Positions 1 to 6,138 of a stretch of 22,878 nt of DNA are shown here, piece by piece (the first letter of the stretch is position 1; each line of letters begins with the position of its first letter). Made by a program: the position numbers and the translations under genes. The DNA is from a virus, in IMG/VR virus record IMGVR_UViG_3300037071_000701, positions 1-22,878 of that record. One strand, given 5' to 3'. The notes below the pieces were generated by a model. That model worked only from the letters and a program-made list of their open reading frames with translations. It made no database searches and had not been told where the DNA came from.

Positions 1-1
1 A

Positions 2-103
2 AGAGGCACCCCCGGCACACGGGCGGCGAAGCGCATCACCGAACAGCCTCTCCCGACTGGACAAATCCCGTCCGAGAAGAAGGACAAGGGAGGGACGGTT
101 TGA
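2..103 (+). CDS. 3' end of an upstream gene (unidentified, possibly portal or other head protein)
   Basis: The frame starting at base 2 is open from the window edge to a TGA at 101-103 and gives 33 residues rich in Gly, Pro, Thr, Lys and Arg, ending in KKDKGGTV. This looks like the disordered tail of a larger protein whose body lies outside the window. Its stop overlaps the TTG start of the next gene (TTGA at 100-103), the same stop-start overlap seen throughout this gene series, which supports it as a real end. A portal protein would be a normal occupant of this place in a podovirus-like gene order, but nothing in these 33 residues identifies it. The frame starting at base 1 is also open through this stretch, so the assignment is tentative. 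Confidence 0.4.
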   Translation, partial: RGTPGTRAAKRITEQPLPTGQIPSEKKDKGGTV

Positions 104-372
104 GCGCCATCGGCGAAGGTAAGACGACCGGGATTACCACGACCCGTAAGCCACTGACGACGACCTCAACGCCGATGCGGGAGGTTCTCGTCACGGCGGC
201 TGAGGCAAACGACGCGAACGTGCGCGTGGGTAGCGCCGCGATCGCCGCCGACACCGGAAGCTGGCTCGCCGCGGGTGATGCCGTCAGGCTCAGGGGCGAT
301 GACCTCGCTTCGGTTTATGTGATCGCTGAGTCCGGCTCGCAGGCGGTCAGCTACACCTACGAATATGCCTGA
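100..372 (+). CDS. Small beta-rich virion protein (head accessory or decoration candidate)
   Basis: This 90-residue protein has a Thr-rich N terminus followed by a compact beta-type segment (about residues 28-90) with alternating hydrophobic residues, a VRVGSAAI stretch, a Gly turn before an AAGDAVRL strand and a final SVYVIAES strand. That pattern is common in small phage accessory proteins forming one beta sandwich, and a head decoration or stabilising role fits the position upstream of scaffold and coat. The start is a TTG at 100 preceded by a purine-rich AAGGGAGGG at 85-93, a good ribosome-binding site. The frame remains open upstream to the window edge, so a longer protein cannot be excluded, but the upstream residues look unlike coding sequence. 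The stop overlaps the ATG of the next gene by eight bases. Function is inferred from context only. Confidence 0.65.
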   Translation: MSAIGEGKTTGITTTRKPLTTTSTPMREVLVTAAEANDANVRVGSAAIAADTGSWLAAGDAVRLRGDDLASVYVIAESGSQAVSYTYEYA

Positions 373-1456
373 GCTTTACCGCCGATCGAGTGGAGGCGGT
401 GGTGGTGGGCCAACGTCGCAGGCGGTGGAAATCATCGAAGGCACGCTCGTCACGCCGGACGCTGGCGACAACGGCAAGCTCTACATCGTTTATTCCGACG
501 CGGGAGCATCGGCAGGGGCTAACCAATCGTGGACGCTCGACCTACGGGAGTCCTACCCCGGCGATCCTTACAGCGGGCAGTTCACGATCTTTTGGGGCGC
601 GGTCGAAAGCGACCCGATCGAGATATTCAACACGGCGAACGATCAGACGGCCATGAACGCGGCGCTTGAGGAGATACTTGGGCCGGGGAACTTCGTTCTC
701 AACTATCCCGGCGGTGGCAACTTCACCATCGTTCTACAGGGCGATCTTGCCTCGCAGGAGTTCCCCGACGACGAACTCTCCATCGGCGACCCCGGCCCGA
801 TACTCAACTACGAGAAAACGGTTGTGAACATCACCGCTCCCGGTGCGCCGACCGGGGGCGACTGGACGTTCACGGTAAATGGGCAGACCACCGCTCCGAT
901 CGCGTTCGACGCTGACGAGACAGCGTTCCTTGCCGCTCTGGAAGCCCTCTCCAACGTGGACCCCGGCGACGTGTTCGTGATGGTGAATCCCAACAACACC
1001 TACCAGATGTTCTGGCAGGGGCAGTATCTCGGGACAAACATGACGACGAGCGCGAACTTCGCGGGGCTCACGGGCGGGATGTACGCCCTCCTTACGGCGG
1101 ATCAGGGCGGGGAAGTGCTTGAGGACGTGACGCTCTCGCTTCAGCAACTCGGCAGCGAGCGCAAGGGCGGCCTCCTGTTTCCCGAAGGGTGGGCTGCGTC
1201 TGTCGGGGCTCCGGTTGGATGGCGCTGCGAGCTTGCTGTCACTGATCGGGAGCTTTTCTTTCAGCGCAACGGGTACATCTTTTTCGATGCCGAGAGCGAC
1301 ACGCGAATCTTCGACTCTATTGCTGCCGAGCCCGGGGAGTGGTCGCAGTCGGTGGACCCGGCGGGAAGTGCTGAGTTGATCTACATGGGCGAAGCTGAAG
1401 ATGCGGGCGTTGAAGTGTGGAATGGGATAAGGAACTTCGGGTTCTTTAGTGACTAG
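365..1456 (+). CDS. Putative capsid decoration protein with tandem beta-domain repeat
   Basis: The 363-residue protein starts with a short tail containing a run of six glycines, then has beta-rich sequence. Two segments align by eye: residues about 70-140 and 164-238. Each has a strand (GQFTIFW or DWTFTVNG), then a PI(E/A)(I/F) strand, a helix with an AALE(E/A) motif, a P-G turn, a VFVMV-like strand and a final strand ending before an L-S/L-T stretch. This arrangement resembles a domain I know from actinophage and bacterial surface proteins that combines the NGQTTAPIA and ALEAL motifs. The last 110 residues are non-repetitive and rich in aromatic and acidic residues. Lying between a small beta protein and the scaffold/coat genes, a head decoration role is plausible; a tail-spike or adhesion role is the alternative. 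The start overlaps the previous stop (365-372), so translational coupling is likely. Function is inferred. Confidence 0.6.
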   Translation: MPELYRRSSGGGGGGPTSQAVEIIEGTLVTPDAGDNGKLYIVYSDAGASAGANQSWTLDLRESYPGDPYSGQFTIFWGAVESDPIEIFNTANDQTAMNAALEEILGPGNFVLNYPGGGNFTIVLQGDLASQEFPDDELSIGDPGPILNYEKTVVNITAPGAPTGGDWTFTVNGQTTAPIAFDADETAFLAALEALSNVDPGDVFVMVNPNNTYQMFWQGQYLGTNMTTSANFAGLTGGMYALLTADQGGEVLEDVTLSLQQLGSERKGGLLFPEGWAASVGAPVGWRCELAVTDRELFFQRNGYIFFDAESDTRIFDSIAAEPGEWSQSVDPAGSAELIYMGEAEDAGVEVWNGIRNFGFFSD

Positions 1457-1993
1457 ATGATGATTGCGCGACGACTGAGCGGCTTCGTCCTAATGGTGGC
1501 TCTGTGGCCTTGCGTCGCTGTCGCTTTCGCTGCCGATCATGGCGTAGTGAAGCTGCGTAACCCGGAGCCGTTTACCACTTGGGCCGCTAGTGCAGCCGTG
1601 GAAACGCCGCCCTTCGATGTGGAGTCCATCGACTGTCCCGGTTCAGACGGCCATCCCGGTATCTGTGTCAAGCCTGACACTCAGATCATGTATTTCCCGG
1701 CCAAGCATTTCGATCTGCTCCGGGCGAGGGTGGGGTTCTGGCATGAAGTGGGCCACGAGTTTCAGCTTGCCCACAACGCTGAGGTTCAGGCCGGGTGGCC
1801 CGCCGTGGACGCAGGGTGTAACGGCACCTTCTCGTTTAACTGCGCCGAGCGGTTTGCCGACGCTTACCGTAACTGCGCGGCGAATGACAAGGACGCAGAT
1901 GAGCGTGATCCGTGGCAGTTCAACCGAACCTATATGCCGACCGCAACCGAACACGCGATCGCCTGTTCCTTCATCAACAACGTCGCTGAATAA
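1457..1993 (+). CDS. Secreted zinc metallopeptidase-like protein (HEXXH)
   Basis: This 178-residue protein begins with a classic signal peptide: MMIARR, a hydrophobic core at about 9-24, and an AFA-A cleavage site near residues 23-26. The mature part carries HEVGH at 96-100, the HEXXH zinc-binding and catalytic motif of zincins, followed by an AERFADAYRNC segment in which Glu131 could be the third zinc ligand, as in gluzincin-type enzymes. Six cysteines remain after cleavage (60, 70, 121, 129, 140, 170), enough for three disulfides and consistent with an extracytoplasmic protein. At about 150 mature residues it is a minimal peptidase. It starts directly after the preceding stop (TAG then ATG 1457; a second ATG lies at 1460). 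Actinobacterial secreted proteins with HEXGH plus ERFAD-type segments are familiar, so host origin is plausible. Substrate and role (virion maturation, envelope entry, lysis) are unknown. Confidence 0.65.
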   Translation: MMIARRLSGFVLMVALWPCVAVAFAADHGVVKLRNPEPFTTWAASAAVETPPFDVESIDCPGSDGHPGICVKPDTQIMYFPAKHFDLLRARVGFWHEVGHEFQLAHNAEVQAGWPAVDAGCNGTFSFNCAERFADAYRNCAANDKDADERDPWQFNRTYMPTATEHAIACSFINNVAE

Positions 1994-2154
1994 ACCCGTC
2001 CGGCGGACTGCGTTACTCTTTCGGTCAATGTTCACGCGCACGAGGGACTCCGCGTACAGCGTTGCCAGGGCCATAAACCCCGTAGCCGGGGTGGAGGTAC
2101 AGCCGCGCCAGGGCGCAACAGGGAGTTACGGTGCCAACAGTAAGGACGTAAACC
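1994..2154 (+). other. 161-bp gap upstream of the scaffold gene
   Basis: No convincing gene occupies this stretch, although one frame is open and contains a 44-codon ORF from ATG 2028 ending inside the scaffold start. It holds a perfect GC hairpin (2077-2092) and ends with a strong AAGGA ribosome-binding site at 2142-2146, eight bases before ATG 2155. It is the longest clear non-coding gap in the window, and it sits just before the two most highly needed structural genes, so a promoter, processing site or leader is a reasonable guess. I could not identify convincing -35/-10 boxes. Confidence 0.45.
2077..2092 (+). promoter_or_regulatory. GC-rich hairpin in the scaffold leader
   Basis: The arms ACCCCG (2077-2082) and CGGGGT (2087-2092) pair perfectly around a TAGC loop. 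No T-tract follows, so it is not an intrinsic terminator. It lies about 50 bases before the scaffold ribosome-binding site. It could stabilise or mark the 5' end of a scaffold-coat transcript; the function is a guess. Confidence 0.4.
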
Positions 2155-2970
2155 ATGCCTGATCCCGTACAGCCCGCGGCAACACCGGACGCGCCGGAAG
2201 GCGCAGAAGTAGAGCCCGAGGGCCAGGGCGAGGCGGCTGGTCTTTACGACCTCAGTTCCGTTCCCGACGAGCTAAAACCGCACGTTGAGGAACACCTGAA
2301 GCAGATGGAGGCGAACGCCACGCGCAAGTTCCAAGAGTTCGCGGAGCAGCGCAAGGCGTGGGAGCCGTATGAGGAGCTAGGGATTAACGAGCTTGATCCT
2401 GCCGCTCTCAAGCAGCTTCTTCAGTTCGCGGAACTCGCTCAGGACGAGGATCGTTTCAAGGAGTGGTGGGAGGAGGTTGGCGAGCGCATGGAGTTGTTTG
2501 AGGACGGCTCTGGCGGCGAGCTTGACTTCTCCAACGAGAACTTCTCTGAGGACGAGCTAACTCCCGAGTCGATCAAAGCGATGATCGCTGAAGGTGTGTC
2601 CGAGGCCGTCAAGCCCATTCAGGAATCTCTTACTCAGGGCGAGCAGGAGAGACTTGAGCAGGAGGCGATGTCTGAGGTAACAGGTGTTCTCGATGGTCTG
2701 AAGGAGGAGCATGGTGCCGATCTGGACACCGACGCGATCCTTCAGCTTGCGTATGCGTATGTGGACGAGGACCCGGATAACGCAGTCCAAAAGGGGTTTG
2801 AGGACTTCCAGCGGATTGTTGGTGCAGGGCAGGCAAGCCTTCTGAAGAAGAAGGCCGATGATCCTGCCCGCGTCGAAGGCCCGGGTTCAGCGGACACCAC
2901 GCCTCGCAAGATCACGTCCTTTGAGGACGCGAAGGCGGCGGCTGCGGAACGGTTCAAGGCAACCGTTTAA
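2155..2970 (+). CDS. Capsid scaffolding protein
   Basis: This 271-residue protein is strongly acidic and almost wholly helical in character: a Pro/Glu-rich disordered N terminus (1-28), helices with Glu/Lys/Gln heptad-like patterns (about 38-200), and a C terminus that turns basic and Ala/Lys-rich (LLKKKADDPARV, then a final EDAKAAAAERFKATV). Acidic helical bodies with a basic coat-binding C-terminal end are typical of phage scaffolding proteins, and the position immediately before the major capsid gene is the canonical one. The scaffold would organise coat subunits in the procapsid and leave before or during DNA packaging. The start is ATG 2155 with AAGGA eight bases upstream; only 18 bases separate the stop from the coat start. 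Scaffolds diverge quickly, so the call rests on composition and location rather than on a motif. Confidence 0.85.
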   Translation: MPDPVQPAATPDAPEGAEVEPEGQGEAAGLYDLSSVPDELKPHVEEHLKQMEANATRKFQEFAEQRKAWEPYEELGINELDPAALKQLLQFAELAQDEDRFKEWWEEVGERMELFEDGSGGELDFSNENFSEDELTPESIKAMIAEGVSEAVKPIQESLTQGEQERLEQEAMSEVTGVLDGLKEEHGADLDTDAILQLAYAYVDEDPDNAVQKGFEDFQRIVGAGQASLLKKKADDPARVEGPGSADTTPRKITSFEDAKAAAAERFKATV

Positions 2971-2988
2971 CTACCGCTAGGAGAACCA

Positions 2989-4227
2989 ATGGCTACGCAG
3001 ACAGTCGCAACGGCGGACGCCGTACTGAAGGATTTGTACGTCGGCCCGATCGTTGAGCAACTCAACTACAAGACGTATCTCCTCGATCAGATCGAGCGAG
3101 ACTCGGACCACATCGACCACACGGGTCGGCGCGCGATTGTTCCGGTTCACACCGGGCGCAACCGCGGGCGCGGTTCACGCGGCGACGCGGGGACCCTGCC
3201 GGTCGCAGGCGCGCAGACGTGGGCCGACGCGATCATCCCGATTCGGTATCACTACTCGGGGATTGAAGTCTCCGATGGTGCGATCGAAGCGTCGCAGTCC
3301 AACGAGGGGGCGTTCGTAAACCTCCTCGACGCTGAGACAAAGGGCGTCGCGCAGGACATCCGCAAGGATGTGAACCGGCAGGTGTTCGGCACCGGGGACG
3401 GCGTTCTGGCGACCGTCGCCGCGACCGCCACCACGCAGGCCACGATCACGTTGGACTCCGTTCAATACATCGCGGTCGGCGATCCCGTCGATGTGCTGGT
3501 CACGTCCACGGGTGCTGCGGCTGCGGGCGGGGGTACGGGTAACACCGTCACCGCGCGTGCCGGTGGCACCACCAAGACGATCACGCTCGCCACGTCGGTC
3601 ACTGTCGATCTGACGCACTCGGTTTACGTCGCCGGGTCACGGGCGAACGAAATGGACGGGCTGCGTAGCATCGCTGCGACGGGCCGGACGCTCCACTCGA
3701 TCAACTCCGCCACGGCGGGGAACGAGTATTGGAACGCTCAGGTTCGCCTCGTCGGTGCGTCAGCCGCGGCACCCGCCGTCGCAGGCGAGACTCACTTTGA
3801 GTTGCTCGCCGACGACGTTGGGCTCACCGGACAGGGCGAGGTTGAGGTTTTCCTGACCTCTCGCGGCATCCGCCGCAGGCTCGCCGACACGTTCCAGTCG
3901 CAGAAGCGTTTTAACGACGCTCAGGCTGTGAACATCCACGGTGGGTACTCGGCGATCATGGTGAACGAGGTTCCCGTGGTTGCTGACGACGATGCGCCGC
4001 GCGGTTGGGCTTTCGGGCTCGACAAGAGCGCGTTCCGCTGGTTCCAGCAGGCCGCACCCGGCTGGCTGGAAAAGGATGGCAAGGTGTTCCACCTGAAGGA
4101 CGCCTCAACCGCCGGTCAGAAGATGGCCGTGTGGCAGGCATGGTTCAAGTGGTACGCGAGCTTCGGCTGCGTCGCGCCCTCGCGGGTCGGTGCGCTCAAG
4201 TTCATCACGGACGACAACCCTGCCTAA
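2989..4227 (+). CDS. Major capsid protein (HK97-type fold expected)
   Basis: This 412-residue protein follows the scaffold gene and is preceded by AGGAG at 2979-2983. Features consistent with coat proteins of many short-tailed and actinobacterial phages are an N-terminal helical stretch (about 8-40), a long extended segment with many Arg/Gly (46-66), a helix with DAETKGVAQDIRKDVNRQVFG (about 114-134, the spine-helix region), and a C-terminal segment with MVNEVPVVADDDAP (324-337) and AVWQAWFKWYASF near the end. Residues about 139-218 are Thr/Val/Gly/Ala-rich and beta-like and look like an inserted beta-barrel domain. No maturation protease gene or obvious cleavable delta domain is seen, so the protein may assemble without N-terminal cleavage. 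It is followed by a strong terminator, as is common for the most abundant late transcript. Confidence 0.9.
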   Translation: MATQTVATADAVLKDLYVGPIVEQLNYKTYLLDQIERDSDHIDHTGRRAIVPVHTGRNRGRGSRGDAGTLPVAGAQTWADAIIPIRYHYSGIEVSDGAIEASQSNEGAFVNLLDAETKGVAQDIRKDVNRQVFGTGDGVLATVAATATTQATITLDSVQYIAVGDPVDVLVTSTGAAAAGGGTGNTVTARAGGTTKTITLATSVTVDLTHSVYVAGSRANEMDGLRSIAATGRTLHSINSATAGNEYWNAQVRLVGASAAAPAVAGETHFELLADDVGLTGQGEVEVFLTSRGIRRRLADTFQSQKRFNDAQAVNIHGGYSAIMVNEVPVVADDDAPRGWAFGLDKSAFRWFQQAAPGWLEKDGKVFHLKDASTAGQKMAVWQAWFKWYASFGCVAPSRVGALKFITDDNPA

Positions 4228-4247
4228 TCCGTAGGGGTCACGAGCGA

Positions 4248-4283
4248 GGGCCGGGGTTTGATGCACCCCGGCCCTTTCTTTGT
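4248..4283 (+). terminator. Rho-independent terminator after the major capsid gene
   Basis: The arms GGGCCGGGGT (4248-4257) and ACCCCGGCCC (4265-4274) pair perfectly around a seven-base loop (TTGATGC), and the stem can be extended by A4247-T4275. It is followed by TTTCTTTG. This is the clearest intrinsic terminator in the window. It lies 20 bases after the coat stop codon, and it makes the TTG at 4280 an unlikely start for the next gene because that codon falls in the T-rich tract. Confidence 0.9.
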
Positions 4284-4309
4284 CTGCGCGCTCGACTAGG
4301 CTTCAGCCT

Positions 4310-4828
4310 GTGACTTCGGTACTGGCTGAACCCAAGTGGCAGCACGATGGCACCAAGCGGACGGAGGGCGAGGTTCTCGACCTCCTCCACTCGCTTGTGC
4401 GCTGTCAGAAGCCCGCTGTGGTGATCGAGACAGGCACCTTCGCGGGCCACGGCACGCAGGCGATCTTCACGGCGCTTGAGCGCAACGAATACGGCCACCT
4501 GTGGACGGTGGAGAACGATCCGGTTTTGTACGAGGCGTACCCGGACGATTCTCCTCGCACGACTTACGTTGAGGGCGACTCCCTCGCGTTTGTCACCGCC
4601 GGAGAACTCCCGCCGCCTGACCTTGCTTTCGTGGATTGCGGCGAGTGGGAGCATCGGGTTCACGTTGCCCAGGAGACAAAGCGGATTCTCAACAAGGGCG
4701 GGCTGATGCTTGTCCACGACACCGAGTTTTACCCGGAGCTACTTCCTGCCATCCGCGGGCTCATCGGCGCTCCGCAGCTTCATCTTCCGACGCTTCATGG
4801 GGTCACGATCTGGCTTGAGGAACTCTGA
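4310..4828 (+). CDS. Class I SAM-dependent methyltransferase-like protein
   Basis: With a GTG start at 4310 the protein has 172 residues. It shows the Rossmann-type methyltransferase layout: motif I VIETGTFAGHGT (38-49), an acidic residue at the end of the second strand in WTVENDP (Glu68), a fourth strand LAFVDCGE (Asp109), and the late ILNKGGLMLVHDTEF segment (126-140) typical of small-molecule or sugar-directed class I enzymes of the Methyltransferase_24 type. The substrate cannot be read from sequence. A TTG at 4280 would add ten residues but lies in the terminator tract; GTG 4310 has only a weak AGG upstream. The stop overlaps the next start (TGATG at 4826-4830). A glycosyltransferase lies one gene downstream, so methylation of a glycan or of a surface component is a plausible shared pathway. 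Class assignment is good, function inferred. Confidence 0.75.
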   Translation: MTSVLAEPKWQHDGTKRTEGEVLDLLHSLVRCQKPAVVIETGTFAGHGTQAIFTALERNEYGHLWTVENDPVLYEAYPDDSPRTTYVEGDSLAFVTAGELPPPDLAFVDCGEWEHRVHVAQETKRILNKGGLMLVHDTEFYPELLPAIRGLIGAPQLHLPTLHGVTIWLEEL

Positions 4829-5274
4829 TGGAGATTCCGCCCCGCAAGGCCGACCTCGCACAGATCAGCCGTGGCCGTCACGGTGAAATGGTGCTGATCG
4901 AAAACGACGTGCAGGGCGTCGCCAACTCGCTCGCTGAGATTGACCCGCACCTTCGCTTGCGCTTCTCAGAGGCCGGGGAATACTTCGTCGTTTACTGGAA
5001 GCCCGACGATGAGCCGGAGGGCAACGGCGAGCTTGTCACCACGGCGCTCGACCTTGATATGAGGATCGTGGAACTCGTCCGCGAGCTTTACTGGAAAGCG
5101 AAGCAGCCGGGGTACTCGTTCGCCGACGAGCTTGCCGCCGAGCAGGAGCGCCGTCAAGCAGTTGAGGGCGCGAAGTTCACAGAGGAGCATGGAGAAATGT
5201 TTGAGCGCCTAGCCCACGCGATGCGTAAGGACTTGGGTTACGACAAGGGCCGGGTGTTCGTCCCCGATGTCTGA
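4828..5274 (+). CDS. Conserved-looking phage protein of unknown function
   Basis: This 148-residue protein has a short basic N terminus, a segment with hydrophobic strands (MVLIENDVQGVANSL then HLRLRFSEAGEYFVVYWKP, about 21-58), a hydrophobic helix MRIVELVRELYWKA (about 78-91), and a charged Glu/Arg-rich helical second half (100-135). There is no signal peptide or membrane segment. It is soluble and mixed alpha/beta, and it overlaps the methyltransferase stop by one base and the glycosyltransferase start by eight bases, so translation is probably coupled. The position between coat and adaptor genes would suit a small head or connector assembly protein, but it could equally belong with the two enzymes. 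I recognise no named family. Confidence 0.7.
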   Translation: MEIPPRKADLAQISRGRHGEMVLIENDVQGVANSLAEIDPHLRLRFSEAGEYFVVYWKPDDEPEGNGELVTTALDLDMRIVELVRELYWKAKQPGYSFADELAAEQERRQAVEGAKFTEEHGEMFERLAHAMRKDLGYDKGRVFVPDV

Positions 5275-5968
5275 GATTAAGCCTGACGTGGTAATCGCCG
5301 TTCCCTCTCGGGGGATGGTCCGAGCGGAGTGGGCAGCGATGCTCGCCGGGATTGCGATGCCGGTGAACACGACGCAGATGCTCAGGATTATCCCCGGGCG
5401 TTCAGTTGAGGAGGCCCGCAATGTCGCCGTCGAAGATGCGCTCCGAGTGGGCGCGAGCTACCTGTTCTTCCTCGATGATGATGTCCTGATCCCCAACGGG
5501 GCGCTGCGCCGGATGATTCACAAGATGGAGAACGAGGAGCGGTGGGACCTCTGTTCGGGCATCGTGCCGACAAAGACCGACCCGCCGGAGCCCTGCGTGT
5601 TCCGCGGCCACCGCCCGGGAGCCTTTTGGGGCTGGACGTTTAACAAGCACTTCCAGATCGACGCTTGCGGGATGGCCTGTTGCCTGATTCGTACGAGCGC
5701 CTTTGAGAAGGTGCCGGAGCCGTGGTTTGAGTGGAAGCAGGGCAGCGACGGGCAGCACTCCACAGAGGAGGGCGAGGACTTGGGTTTCTGCCGCAAGCTC
5801 CACGAGGCGGGCGGTTTCATGCTCGCGGATGGAGGCGTACTCTGTGGTCACATGGACACGGACGGCAAGGTTTACTCGCTCGACGTGGACACCGCTCCCT
5901 TCCGCCGCGGGAAGGACGACCTCAAGAAGTTCACGCTCCTTCAGCAAGCGGAACAGGCTCCCGCATGA
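5267..5968 (+). CDS. GT-A fold glycosyltransferase (family 2-like)
   Basis: The 233-residue protein opens with a strand VVIAVPSRG (8-16), the start of a Rossmann-like nucleotide-sugar domain. It has a RNVAVEDALRVGASYLFFLDDDV region in which Asp70-Asp71-Asp72 form the DXD metal-binding motif, a central acceptor region with several Cys and Trp, an EEGEDLGFC segment (167-174) that matches the catalytic-base ED position of GT-A enzymes, and a CGH motif (193-195) where a His often completes metal binding. It lacks a membrane segment and is about the length of a single catalytic domain. It would transfer a sugar from a nucleotide donor to an unknown acceptor. Lying in the virion operon next to a methyltransferase-like gene, it may modify a virion protein. 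The start (5267) overlaps the previous stop by eight bases. Confidence 0.8.
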   Translation: MSEIKPDVVIAVPSRGMVRAEWAAMLAGIAMPVNTTQMLRIIPGRSVEEARNVAVEDALRVGASYLFFLDDDVLIPNGALRRMIHKMENEERWDLCSGIVPTKTDPPEPCVFRGHRPGAFWGWTFNKHFQIDACGMACCLIRTSAFEKVPEPWFEWKQGSDGQHSTEEGEDLGFCRKLHEAGGFMLADGGVLCGHMDTDGKVYSLDVDTAPFRRGKDDLKKFTLLQQAEQAPA

Positions 5969-6138
5969 GCTTCATACCTCCGGCTGAGAACGGCAAGATA
6001 ATCTCCATCACCGAGCCGGAGGACATCGAGAACTGGACCGAGCATTGGGATTACACCCACGATCGCACCTATCAGTGGTGGAGCCGGGATAAAACCCCGG
6101 AGGACTACGAGGCCGAGAGAACGCAGTTGGTGATGTGA
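5965..6138 (+). CDS. 57-residue acidic, aromatic-rich protein
   Basis: This short ORF begins with ATG 5965, overlapping the glycosyltransferase stop (ATGA), and ends with TGA 6136-6138, overlapping the adaptor start. The product is acidic with five Trp/Tyr-rich positions in its middle (NWTEHWDYTHDRTYQWWSR, about 23-41) and no hydrophobic membrane stretch. The double overlap with certain neighbours and the absence of any gap make it a likely real gene. It is too short for a family assignment; it might be a small partner of the enzymes upstream or a minor structural peptide. Confidence 0.6.
   Translation: MSFIPPAENGKIISITEPEDIENWTEHWDYTHDRTYQWWSRDKTPEDYEAERTQLVM

Noticed and set aside
2028-2162. 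44-codon ORF in the scaffold leader, ending inside the scaffold start
   Set aside because: No ribosome-binding site precedes ATG 2028 and the composition is unremarkable; it may be a leader peptide but evidence is lacking.
4280-4309. Earlier TTG start for the methyltransferase-like gene
   Set aside because: The codon lies in the T-rich tract of the terminator and has no ribosome-binding site; GTG 4310 starts closer to the conserved fold.
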